In this document: in pieces, positions 45,950 through 54,426 of the stretch
Layout of the letters: each line of letters begins with the position of its first letter
Numbering within the stretch: position 1 is the stretch's first letter
NCBI RefSeq assembly: GCF_000975095.1
Contig: NZ_BBRD01000001.1
Coordinates: 2,375,467 to 2,439,466 of the forward strand
Direction of reading: 5' to 3'
DNA length: 64,000 bases
Source: Demequina aestuarii
GTDB lineage: Bacteria; Actinomycetota; Actinomycetes; Actinomycetales; Demequinaceae
Program-made: the position numbers and the translations under genes
The notes under the pieces: model-generated
Told to the model about the DNA's origin: nothing
The model's database searches: none
What the model saw: the letters and a program-made list of their open reading frames with translations, nothing else

Positions 45950-47482
45950 TCATCGCTGGTCCTCGTCGGTGGTGGGGTGCGTCGCGGGGTGGCCCTCGCT
46001 CGTGGGCGCTGCCATGGGGACGCCGGCGGCGGGGACGCCCGCCTCGGCGACCAGCGCATCGGCGCTCGAACTGAAGGCGACCTTGGGCATCGCGAACAGG
46101 AACGCCATCGCCACCAGCGCCGTGCCGCCACAGATCGCCCACACGGTGATGTAGCCGGACATCGCGCCGGCGGTGGAGGCGGCGCCGGTCGCGGTGACGG
46201 CCACTCCCGTGGACAGCGCGATCGCGAAGGCGGCCGAGGCGAACGCGCCGCCGATGGTCTTGGTGGTGTTCGTCAGACCTGCGGCGACGCCCGTGTGCTG
46301 CGGGGGCGCTGCTGCGGCGGCGGCGGCCGGGAGCGCGGCGACGAGCGCACCGGAGCCGACGCCCGCGACCACCATGCACCCCAGGACCATCGCGAAGGTG
46401 TCATGGAACGGGATCAGGGCCAGATAGCCGGCACCCACCAGGCCGGAGGCGCCGATCAGCACCAGGCGTGGCGAAGTCATCGTCGAGATCTTGGCGAAGA
46501 CGGCGGCCCCCAACAGCAGCGAGAGCACGTATGCGCCGATGAGGTACGAGGCTGTCGCGGAGTTCAGCCCGAGCCCGTAGCCCACCTCAGTGGGGTCCGT
46601 GCGGGCGAACGTCGACAGCGGGCCCTGCGCGCCCAGCACGCTCACGCCGAACAGTCCCGCTGTCACGACCACGGGCCACAGAGCCGGGCTGCGCAGCATC
46701 GCAATGTCGACAAGCGGGTGCTCGGTGCGCGCCTCGACCCTGACGAAGACCCAGAGCAGCGCAATGCCGATCAGCACCATTCCCGCCACCCACAGGGTGA
46801 TCCCGTCCACCCGCACCAGCGACAGCCCGCCCATGATGGCGAGCAGGGCGATGGTCAGGATCGAGGTGCCCCGGGTGTCGATGGTCCCCTCGCCCCGCTG
46901 GCCGGTGTCAGGGACCTTGGCGATGACCACGATGAGCGCGATCGACACCAGCACGGCGGGCACGCACAGCGCGGCCCACAGCGGCAGGATCCCGCCCAGC
47001 TGGCCGCCCGCGAGAGCCCCGAAGATGGCGCCCGCCTGCAGCGCCACCACGATGATGCCGGCGCCCTTGCGAGTGAGCGCCGCGCCGTCGGGCCGCGAGC
47101 GAGCGCGAGAGAAGATGATCGCGACGTTCAGCGGCAGCCACACCACGTAGAAGCCCTGCAGCGCCCAGGCCGCCACGAACAGCGGGAAGGTAGGGGCGAA
47201 CGCGATCGCGAAGCTCGCGATCATCGTCAGGACCAGAGAGGCGATCAGCACCTTGCGGTGGCCCACCATGTCGCCCAGCCGCGCAAGCACGGGCACCGCG
47301 ATCGAACTGAGCAGCAGCTGCGCCGCCTCGAACCAGTTGATGTCCGCATCGTTGATCTCGAGATGCCTGGCGATATCGGTGAACAGCGGCGTGTAGTAGC
47401 CCTGGAGCACTCCGGAGACGCCCTCGACCACCACGAGCGCGCCCACCACCCCTCCGGCCAGCGCGGTGCGGGATCTCGTCAT
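45950..47482 (-). CDS. MFS transporter, drug/proton antiporter-like (14-helix type)
   Basis: 510 residues with about 14 hydrophobic helices. The conserved loop 2-3 motif reads ARLGDMVGHRKVL (GxxxDxxGxRxxx). Late helices are Ala/Gly-rich (AALPAAAAAAAPP linker then TGVAAGLTNTTKTIGGAFASA). Substrate unknown. First gene of a unit with the M20 peptidase. Confidence 0.88.
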   Translation of the reverse strand: MTRSRTALAGGVVGALVVVEGVSGVLQGYYTPLFTDIARHLEINDADINWFEAAQLLLSSIAVPVLARLGDMVGHRKVLIASLVLTMIASFAIAFAPTFPLFVAAWALQGFYVVWLPLNVAIIFSRARSRPDGAALTRKGAGIIVVALQAGAIFGALAGGQLGGILPLWAALCVPAVLVSIALIVVIAKVPDTGQRGEGTIDTRGTSILTIALLAIMGGLSLVRVDGITLWVAGMVLIGIALLWVFVRVEARTEHPLVDIAMLRSPALWPVVVTAGLFGVSVLGAQGPLSTFARTDPTEVGYGLGLNSATASYLIGAYVLSLLLGAAVFAKISTMTSPRLVLIGASGLVGAGYLALIPFHDTFAMVLGCMVVAGVGSGALVAALPAAAAAAAPPQHTGVAAGLTNTTKTIGGAFASAAFAIALSTGVAVTATGAASTAGAMSGYITVWAICGGTALVAMAFLFAMPKVAFSSSADALVAEAGVPAAGVPMAAPTSEGHPATHPTTDEDQR

Positions 47483-47539
47483 GAACGCATCGTGCCACGG
47501 CCGCTCGGCGCACGGGTGGAGGCGGTGCTCGCCGCCGCT

Positions 47540-48475
47540 TCAGCGGGGCGACTCGGGGCCGACGAACGTCAGCTCGATCGAGTCCAGGCCTTTCGAAGCA
47601 GAAGCGAGCGCCCGCGTGATCGCACCCACGTGCCGTGTGTCCGCGACGTCGGCGCGAGCGGCCATGTAGGTCACGCGGAAGCTCTCCGCGACGACCGACC
47701 GCCACACACCGCTGTGCACGTCCACGATCCCTAGACTGGGCACCAGAGCGATGCCGAGCCCGGCACGCACCATCCCGTGCAACTGCGCATGATCCGCGGC
47801 GCGGTACACCACCTCGGGCGGGCGCAGGCCGTGGTCCTCGAACATCTGGTCCACTCGCGGTGGCGAACCTCGGTGGACCGTATGCGAGATGCGTGGCTCG
47901 TGAGTGAGAGCTGCCAGGTCGAGTGGTGAAACGTGCAGGTCTGAGCGGTCTGCGGCCGTGAGCAGGATGAGCGCCTCGTCGAGCAAGGGGGTCAACTCCA
48001 GGTCGGATGCCTCCGGTTCGGGAAACCCCCACACGAGCCCCACGTCGGCTCGACCCTGCTCCAGCAGCATGGTCACCTCGTCGTCCGTATCGCGTTCAGC
48101 GGCATCGACGCGAACGCGTGGATATGAGCGACGCATGATCGCCATCGCGGAAGGCACGATCGTTGTCGCGGCCGCCCGCGTGTAGGCGATGCGCACCACG
48201 CCTTCGGACCCGGCACGCACCTCCTCCACGGCAGCGAGAAATGCCGCCTCCTCCTCGAGCAGCAGCCGGGCGTGATCTGCCACGATGCGCGCCGCCAGCA
48301 GGACCTGTGATGCCCGCGCGCCACGGCGCAGCAGCGTCACTCCCAGGTGACGCTCCAGGGCCGTGACGTGCCGGGAGACCGCCGACGCGCTGTAGCCGAG
48401 CTCGCGCGCGGCCTCTGCGATCGAACCGGTCTCGACGACGGCCACGAGCGAGCGCACGGCCGTGAGGTCGATCAT
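47540..48475 (-). CDS. LysR-family transcriptional regulator
   Basis: 311 residues from ATG 48475. N-terminal winged helix (VVETGSIAEAARELGYSASAVSRHVTAL, split by eye into helix-turn-helix) and a periplasmic-binding-like effector domain (RIAYTRAAATTIVPSAMA, GRADVGLVWGFPE, HGMVRAGLGIALVPS). Its start overlaps the transporter stop by 4 nt (ATGA), so regulator and transporter share a transcript. LysR genes are more often divergent from their targets; here autoregulation through the palindrome upstream of the transporter is plausible. Confidence 0.9.
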   Translation of the reverse strand: MIDLTAVRSLVAVVETGSIAEAARELGYSASAVSRHVTALERHLGVTLLRRGARASQVLLAARIVADHARLLLEEEAAFLAAVEEVRAGSEGVVRIAYTRAAATTIVPSAMAIMRRSYPRVRVDAAERDTDDEVTMLLEQGRADVGLVWGFPEPEASDLELTPLLDEALILLTAADRSDLHVSPLDLAALTHEPRISHTVHRGSPPRVDQMFEDHGLRPPEVVYRAADHAQLHGMVRAGLGIALVPSLGIVDVHSGVWRSVVAESFRVTYMAARADVADTRHVGAITRALASASKGLDSIELTFVGPESPR

Positions 48476-49776
48476 TCGTCGGCCTCGCTCACGGGGCTGT
48501 CGGTCATCGAGAGCGAACTCACCACGATGGCGATGATGGCCGTGGCGGTGAGCACGACCGGGAATCCCCAGGTGATGCCGGTCTCTTGGCGCAGCAGAAG
48601 CACCCCAGCAGGCGTGAGCCCACCCACCACGGTCGCGCAGTTGTATCCCAGCGCGCCAAGGCCGGCCCGCGACTGCACTGGGAAGAACTCGGCGACGTTG
48701 AGGTAGGCGGGCGTCACGATCGCCCCGGCGGCAACGCCCAGCATCACAGCGCCTGCGAGCGACAGGAGGAGGTTGCCGCTGCTGCCCAACGCGAACGCAG
48801 GAAACGCCACCACCGCGAGGAGGCCGGCTCCCGCGCGAAGCACCCGGCGCCGCCCCAGCCTGTCGATCGCCGCACCGCTGACCAGGCACGTCGCCACCAC
48901 GGTGGCGATGCCAAGTGTGCTGACGAGGTGCGCGGGCGCATCGGACAGGCGCGCGAGGTGCAGGTGGGTGAGATAGCCGCCGAGCAGCGCGCCGGCCGTC
49001 ACGTTGTAGACCATGCCCACGGACACCATCGTCACCAGGCCAGGGACGTTCTGGCGGATGGCGGTCGCGATGCCCTGGTGACCACCGCCCATGGCACGGA
49101 ACTCGGGCGTCTCGGGGGCCCGCGCTCGCATCCACAGGACTACGACGAGCAGCGGCAAGGCGAGGAGCAAGGGGATGCGCCACCCCCAGTCATACATCGC
49201 GTCGGGACCAAGGAGCCACGCAAGCGCGGCCACCATTCCTCCGCCGAGCACCGAGGCGCCGTACGTGCTGACAGCCAGCCACCGCACGGTCCGCCCCGCC
49301 CGGCCGGGCGCAGCAGTCTCACGGAGGTACACGATGGCGAGCGCCATCTCGCCGCCCGCTGCGGCTCCTTGGATCAGGCGGAGCATGACCACGATGGCTG
49401 GCGCTATCAGGCCAATCGTCGCGTACGCGGGCACAAGTCCCGTCAGGCCCGTGGCGATTCCCATCAAGGTGACAGACACGAGCAGAGCCGGGCGGCGACC
49501 CCAGACGTCTCCGAGATGCGCGAGAAGCGTGCCACCGATGGGCCTCACCAGATAGGCGACGCCGAAGGATGCCCATGCCGCGAGGAGTGCTGTCAGCTCG
49601 CTGGCTTCGGGGAAGAAGGCTCGGCCCGCGTACACCGCGAGCAGCGAGTAGATCCCGAACTCGTACCACTCAAGCGCGTTTCCGATGACGACGGCACGCA
49701 CCGCCCGCCGGTGGCTGGCGGTGCCGACGGCGGCAGACGGTGAACGCTCGAGTGGAACGATCGCATCGGGGAGCAT
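48472..49776 (-). CDS. MFS metabolite:proton symporter (MHS family)
   Basis: 434 residues, 12 helices. MHS markers: VVIGNALEWYEFGIYSLL in helix 1, RPIGGTLLAHLGDVWGRR in the loop 2-3 region, and RLIQGAAAGGEMALAIVYLRE in helix 4. Relatives (ProP, KgtP, ShiA) import osmolytes, dicarboxylates or aromatic acids. Leaderless: TACGTT lies 6 nt before the ATG, inside a 14-bp palindrome. Confidence 0.88.
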   Translation of the reverse strand: MLPDAIVPLERSPSAAVGTASHRRAVRAVVIGNALEWYEFGIYSLLAVYAGRAFFPEASELTALLAAWASFGVAYLVRPIGGTLLAHLGDVWGRRPALLVSVTLMGIATGLTGLVPAYATIGLIAPAIVVMLRLIQGAAAGGEMALAIVYLRETAAPGRAGRTVRWLAVSTYGASVLGGGMVAALAWLLGPDAMYDWGWRIPLLLALPLLVVVLWMRARAPETPEFRAMGGGHQGIATAIRQNVPGLVTMVSVGMVYNVTAGALLGGYLTHLHLARLSDAPAHLVSTLGIATVVATCLVSGAAIDRLGRRRVLRAGAGLLAVVAFPAFALGSSGNLLLSLAGAVMLGVAAGAIVTPAYLNVAEFFPVQSRAGLGALGYNCATVVGGLTPAGVLLLRQETGITWGFPVVLTATAIIAIVVSSLSMTDSPVSEADE

Positions 49777-49780
49777 GGGG

Positions 49781-49794
49781 CAAACGTACGTTTG
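49781..49794. promoter_or_regulatory. Perfect 14-bp palindromic operator over the -10 box
   Basis: CAAACGTACGTTTG is a perfect palindrome. It contains the TACGTT -10 hexamer of the MHS-transporter/LysR unit (ATG at 49776) and so would cover the promoter itself. The rest of the divergent gap to 50077 holds a TAGCCT hexamer near 49992 facing the asparaginase gene and nothing else that I can identify. Confidence 0.6.
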
Positions 49795-50077
49795 GGCGGT
49801 TTCGGCCGTGTTTCGCGGCTCGTGCCTCCCGGCCGTCGAGCCTGCTGATCACGCACGCTCAGTGCGCGCGCGGGGGAAGCGGGACCCGGAAACGGCCGCA
49901 GCACCAAGACGCCGCAATCGCAAATTACCAGGCACATTACTCAAGTGTTGCCGCATCGACGCTCGCGAGCAGCACTCCTGGCTCCGCCCCTAGCCTGGCT
50001 CCACGCCCCACGGCGTACCGCGCGGATTGATCGATGTCTCTTCCCCCAGAGAGACCTGAAGAAACGGACCTCCTTCC

Positions 50078-51262
50078 ATGAATTCACGCACCACACTCGT
50101 CCGGATTGCAGCCGTCGCCGGACTCGCCCTCGTCGTCTCTGGCTGCAGCTCCTCCGACGACGAACCCGCCGCAGAAGAGACCACGGTCGCCTCTCTCGAG
50201 GCAGTCGACGACTCGACCGACATGCCCAACGTCGTGATTCTCGACGGGGGCGGCACCATCACCTCGACCGCGGTCGGCCCTGCGGAGTACACCGAGTACG
50301 GAGGCGATGGCGTCCCCAACGGCATCGTCGACATCCTGGACCGCATCCAGCCCGAAATCGCCGAGGTCGCAGACATCACCATCGTGGACGGCGCGATTCC
50401 AGGCTCTTCGGCGCGCACGCTGACACGTGAGCTGTTCGACATGACCGGTCAGCTCGATGAGATCCTCGCCGACGACGCGGTGGACGCTGTCGTCGTCAAC
50501 ACCGGCACGAACATCATGGAGGAGATCGCCTACTGGGCAGACCTCACCGTGCAGTCAGAGAAGCCCGTGGTCTTCACGGGTTCCATGCGTCAGTCGAACA
50601 CCTTCTCATTCGACGGCGAAGCGAATCTGTTCAATGCGATCCGTCTCGCAGCGAGCCAGGAGACCTACTGCTACGGCACCGTCATGCTGATGGCCGACGA
50701 GTACTTCGCGGCTCGCGAGGTCACCAAGACAGACGCGTGGCGTCCCGACACATTCAGTGGCGGACGCTACGGCGCTCTCGGCACAATCGACGGCTCGAAC
50801 CAGCGGCACATGCGTGCGCCCGGCCGAGTGGAGGCATGCGGCACCGACGAGTGGTTCACCCCCTTCGACCTGAGCACGGTCGAGTTCGAGGACCTCGCGA
50901 GCGCGGAGATCGTCTTCAGCTACGTCGAGGCGAGCCCGGTGCCGATCGAGGCCCTTGTCGAGGCAGGCGTGGACGGCATTGTGACGGCGGGGCACGGCGC
51001 CGGCGGCATCTCGTCGACCCAAGCGGAGGCGCGTGAGGCCGGGGTTGACGATGGCACGGTGTTCGTGAGCACCACGCGCACTGGATCGGGCTCGATCTAC
51101 GACACCGGCGAGCCGGATGTCATCGGCGGACTCGATCTCACCCCGCAGAAGGCCCGCGTGCTGCTTCAACTGGCACTGACCTTCGCCGAGGACACCGAGC
51201 AGGTGCGGGACTGGTTCCAGACGGTCGGAAACCCCGAGTTCTCGTACTCTCCCTCCGAGTAG
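50078..51262 (+). CDS. Asparaginase-family lipoprotein (divergent type II)
   Basis: 394 residues. Lipobox VVSGC in the signal peptide, then the asparaginase fold. First signature LDGGGTITST keeps the nucleophilic Thr; VTKTDAWRPDTF keeps the catalytic Lys; MRQSNTFSFDGEANLFNAI matches the MRPxxxxSxDGxxNL block. The second signature reads NTGTNIMEEIAYW where active enzymes usually have THGTDTMEE: the catalytic Asp is Asn here. It may act weakly, act on another amide or only bind. No asparagine transporter adjoins it, though the divergent MHS symporter is 300 bp away. Confidence 0.85.
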   Translation: MNSRTTLVRIAAVAGLALVVSGCSSSDDEPAAEETTVASLEAVDDSTDMPNVVILDGGGTITSTAVGPAEYTEYGGDGVPNGIVDILDRIQPEIAEVADITIVDGAIPGSSARTLTRELFDMTGQLDEILADDAVDAVVVNTGTNIMEEIAYWADLTVQSEKPVVFTGSMRQSNTFSFDGEANLFNAIRLAASQETYCYGTVMLMADEYFAAREVTKTDAWRPDTFSGGRYGALGTIDGSNQRHMRAPGRVEACGTDEWFTPFDLSTVEFEDLASAEIVFSYVEASPVPIEALVEAGVDGIVTAGHGAGGISSTQAEAREAGVDDGTVFVSTTRTGSGSIYDTGEPDVIGGLDLTPQKARVLLQLALTFAEDTEQVRDWFQTVGNPEFSYSPSE

Positions 51263-51272
51263 CGAGAGCATT

Positions 51273-51308
51273 GTCAGGGCGGGCGATCGCATGGTCGCCC
51301 GCCCTGAC
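51273..51308. terminator. Bidirectional stem-loop between convergent genes
   Basis: GTCAGGGCGGGCGA and TCGCCCGCCCTGAC form a perfect 14-bp stem with an 8-nt loop. No T-run follows on either strand. Its place between the asparaginase stop and the pyrophosphatase stop fits a U-less actinobacterial terminator. Confidence 0.75.
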
Positions 51309-51322
51309 GTGCGTCCGGGCGG

Positions 51323-53698
51323 CTAGTGCGAGCCGCGGTCGTCGGAGCCTGCCGTGGCCCCCGGGTCCATGGCAGCCTGCGCCGAGTCACCTGGCGACGG
51401 CTCGTGATGGCCCTCGGACGCCACCGCGCGGTCCGCCACGCCTTCGAGGTCGGAGGCGTGCGAGCGGCGGGACGCACCGGCGACGGCCACGATGGCGATC
51501 GCGGCGGCGAGGCCGGCGATTCCCCACCTGAGCCACGGGTTCGCGTCGTCTCCGTAGCTCGTCATGACCACCGCGGGGGCGATCAGCAGCGCGACGAGGT
51601 TCATCACCTTGATGAGCGGGTTGATGGCCGGGCCAGCGGTGTCCTTGAACGGGTCGCCGATGGTGTCGCCGATGACCGTCGCCTCGTGTGCGGGCGAGTT
51701 CTTGCCGCCGTGGTGGCCGTCCTCGACGATCTTCTTCGCGTTGTCCCACGAGCCGCCTGAGTTGGCAAGGAACACGGCCATCAGCACGCCGGTGCCGATG
51801 GCGCCGGCGAGGAACCCCGCGAGCGCACCCACGCCCAGGCCGAAGCCCACGAAGATGGGCGCCATCGCGGCGAGCAGGCCGGGCGTCGCGAGCTCGCGCA
51901 GGCTGTCGCGCGTGCAGATGTCCACGACGCGGCCGTACTGGGGCCGCACCTCGCCGGTCATGATCCCCGGGTACTCGCGGAACTGGCGGCGCACCTCGAA
52001 CACGATCGCGCCGGCGGCCCTCGTGACCGCATCGATGGCGAGCCCCGAGAACAGGAACACGGTCGCGCCGCCGATGATCACGCCCACCAGCGTCAGTGGG
52101 TTGATGACCTCGTACGAGAAGTCGGTGGCCGATGCGGCGGCGTCGGCGATCGCCTGGCTCACCGCATCGGAGTAGGAGCCGAACAGCGCGGTGGCGGCGA
52201 GCACGGCCGTCGCGATCGCGATGCCCTTGGTGACGGCCTTGGTGGTGTTGCCCACGGCGTCGAGGTCGGTGAGGATCTGAGCACCCTCGGCGTCGACCTC
52301 GCCCGACATCTCGGCGATGCCCTGCGCGTTGTCGGACACCGGGCCGAACGTGTCCATGGCCACGATCACGCCCACGGTGGTGAGCAGCCCGCAGCCGGCG
52401 AGCGCCACCAGGAAGAGGGACAGAGTGATCACGCCGCCGGCGACGAAGTACAGGATCACCACGGCGCCCGCGATGACCGTCGCGGTGTAGACGGCGGACT
52501 CCAGCCCCAGGCCGATGCCGGAGAGCACCACGGTCGCGGCGCCGGTGCGGGAGGTCTCTGCCACGCGCTTGGTGGGCTTGGACCCCGTATCGGTGAAGTA
52601 GCCGGTCAGCCACAGGATCAGCCCCGCGAGGCCGATGCCCACGAATACGGCGACCGTGGCCATGATCCGGGGGTCCCCGGTGACGCCCTCGAGTGCGGCG
52701 GTGCCGATCTCGTCGAACGAGGCGGGCAGGTACACGAACGCGGCGATGGCAGCGAGCACGGCGCCGATCGCAGCGGAGGTGTAGAAGCCGCGGTTGATCG
52801 CGGCGAGGCCGGCCTCATCCTTGCGGATCTTGGTGATGAACACGCCGATCGCGGCGACGAATGCTCCGATGGCGGTCACGATGAGCGGGAACACGAGGCC
52901 CTGCTCCCCCATCGCGGCCTTGCCGAGGATCAGCGCGGCGACCAGCATCACGGCGTACGACTCGAACAGGTCGGCCGCCATGCCGGCGCAGTCGCCCACG
53001 TTGTCGCCCACGTTGTCCGCGATGGTCGCGGCATTGCGCGGGTCGTCCTCAGGAATGTGCTGCTCGACCTTGCCGACGAGGTCCGCCCCCACATCGGCCG
53101 CCTTGGTGAAGATGCCACCGCCCACGCGCATGAACATGGCGAGCAGCGCTGCCCCGAAGCCGAAGCCTTCCAGCACTGCTGCCGCGTCGCCGCGGTAGAA
53201 GAACACCACCGCGGAGGCGCCCACCAGGCCGAGGCCTACCACTGACATCCCCACGGCGCCGCCGGTGCGGAACGCGATGCGCGCGCCCTCCACGCGCCCG
53301 CCGGGCTGGGTGGCCGCGTGCGCCACCCGCACGTTGGCACGCACCGCGAGCCACATGCCCATGTAGCCGATGGTCGCCGAGAACCCGGCTCCCAGCAGGA
53401 AGAAGATCGAACGGCCGATGCGCACTCCCGTGTCTCCCGGGAGGAGGAACAGCAACGCGAACACGACTGCGGCGAACAGCAGCAGCGTGCGGAACTGCCG
53501 GCTCAGGTACGCCGACGCCCCTTCTTGAATCGCACCGGCGATGTCACGCATCTTGTCCGAGCCGTCCGCGGATCTCAGCACCTGCTGTCGCAGCACATAG
53601 GAGAAGACCAGGGCGGCGGCACCGATCACTCCGATGATGGCAACGATGGTGAGGCTGGAACTTCCGACCTCGACGGCGGGGTTGACCACGTGATGCAT
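51323..53698 (-). CDS. hppA: Membrane proton-translocating pyrophosphatase
   Basis: 791 residues, about 16 helices. Substrate-binding motifs DVGADLVGKVE, DNVGDNVGDCAGM and the C-terminal DTIGDPFKDTAGPA are intact. The residue after GNTT is Lys (GNTTKAV), which marks the potassium-independent subgroup. The enzyme couples PPi hydrolysis to proton export. AAGGAGG lies 5 nt before the ATG. The His/Ser/Asp-rich C-terminal tail (~45 residues) is not part of the conserved fold. Confidence 0.95.
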   Translation of the reverse strand: MHHVVNPAVEVGSSSLTIVAIIGVIGAAALVFSYVLRQQVLRSADGSDKMRDIAGAIQEGASAYLSRQFRTLLLFAAVVFALLFLLPGDTGVRIGRSIFFLLGAGFSATIGYMGMWLAVRANVRVAHAATQPGGRVEGARIAFRTGGAVGMSVVGLGLVGASAVVFFYRGDAAAVLEGFGFGAALLAMFMRVGGGIFTKAADVGADLVGKVEQHIPEDDPRNAATIADNVGDNVGDCAGMAADLFESYAVMLVAALILGKAAMGEQGLVFPLIVTAIGAFVAAIGVFITKIRKDEAGLAAINRGFYTSAAIGAVLAAIAAFVYLPASFDEIGTAALEGVTGDPRIMATVAVFVGIGLAGLILWLTGYFTDTGSKPTKRVAETSRTGAATVVLSGIGLGLESAVYTATVIAGAVVILYFVAGGVITLSLFLVALAGCGLLTTVGVIVAMDTFGPVSDNAQGIAEMSGEVDAEGAQILTDLDAVGNTTKAVTKGIAIATAVLAATALFGSYSDAVSQAIADAAASATDFSYEVINPLTLVGVIIGGATVFLFSGLAIDAVTRAAGAIVFEVRRQFREYPGIMTGEVRPQYGRVVDICTRDSLRELATPGLLAAMAPIFVGFGLGVGALAGFLAGAIGTGVLMAVFLANSGGSWDNAKKIVEDGHHGGKNSPAHEATVIGDTIGDPFKDTAGPAINPLIKVMNLVALLIAPAVVMTSYGDDANPWLRWGIAGLAAAIAIVAVAGASRRSHASDLEGVADRAVASEGHHEPSPGDSAQAAMDPGATAGSDDRGSH

Positions 53699-53865
53699 TC
53701 GTCCTCCTTGACGAATCGCGCCGCGGCGACGACGTTGTCGCGCGGTCGATCAGTATTCGGGGAGTCTAGGCGACGATGGTCTGCGGGGCGCGATGCCACC
53801 CAACGGTGGCGACCAGTTGTACGTCGATACTGCAGCGGAACCAATAGTCGAGGACCGGAGGGGTC

Positions 53866-54426
53866 ATGTCTCAGTGGCAGGACACGATGGATCAGCTGGT
53901 GCGCACCCGGGAGCGCGCCCTGCTGTCCTATGCGTATCTGGTGTGCGGCAACCCCGTGCAGGCCCAGGACCTGGTGCAGGACGCCCTGGTGCGCACGTTC
54001 TCCAAAGAGCGCGCGGGCCTCACCGCCGTCAAGGCGGAGAGCTACGTGCGTCGTGCGATCACCACCATCTATGTCGATCAGTACCGACGCGGTCAGCGCT
54101 GGCAACGGGTGCAGCACCTGTTCCGCCCGGAACGGCTCGCGCCTGATGAGTTCGGCCAAGTGGAGGCGGGCTCGGAGGTGTCCGATGCGCTCGCCACCCT
54201 TCCTCCACGCGTCCGGGCGTGCGTGGTGCTGAGGTTCTTCGACGACCTCACGGTTCCGCAGATCGGACGGGCGCTCGGCATCGCCGAAGGCACCGTCAAG
54301 CGCTACCTCAGCGACGGGATGACGCAGATGCAGCTCGCCCTCGGCCCGCTCGAGGACGCACCACAGGCTGACGCGGACGAGACCCCGGTGGACTCGCCCC
54401 GCACGCACGGAAGGAATGAGTCATGA
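53866..54426 (+). CDS. SigE-family ECF RNA polymerase sigma factor, locus 3
   Basis: 186 residues, GGAGGGG 4 nt before the ATG. Region 2: LLSYAYLVCGNPVQAQDLVQDA, VRTFSKER; region 4: LPPRVRACVVLRFFDDLTVPQIGRAL and EGTVKRYLSDGMTQM. Related to the factors at loci 1 and 2. A hydrophilic tail of ~25 residues follows region 4. ATGA overlap with its partner. No type-A palindrome lies near this locus. Confidence 0.88.
   Translation: MSQWQDTMDQLVRTRERALLSYAYLVCGNPVQAQDLVQDALVRTFSKERAGLTAVKAESYVRRAITTIYVDQYRRGQRWQRVQHLFRPERLAPDEFGQVEAGSEVSDALATLPPRVRACVVLRFFDDLTVPQIGRALGIAEGTVKRYLSDGMTQMQLALGPLEDAPQADADETPVDSPRTHGRNES

Noticed and set aside
43249-46074. 941-codon plus-strand frame across the methyltransferase and peptidase genes
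   Set aside because: It spans two unrelated genes antisense to both and has an Arg/His-rich composition typical of GC-rich mirror frames.
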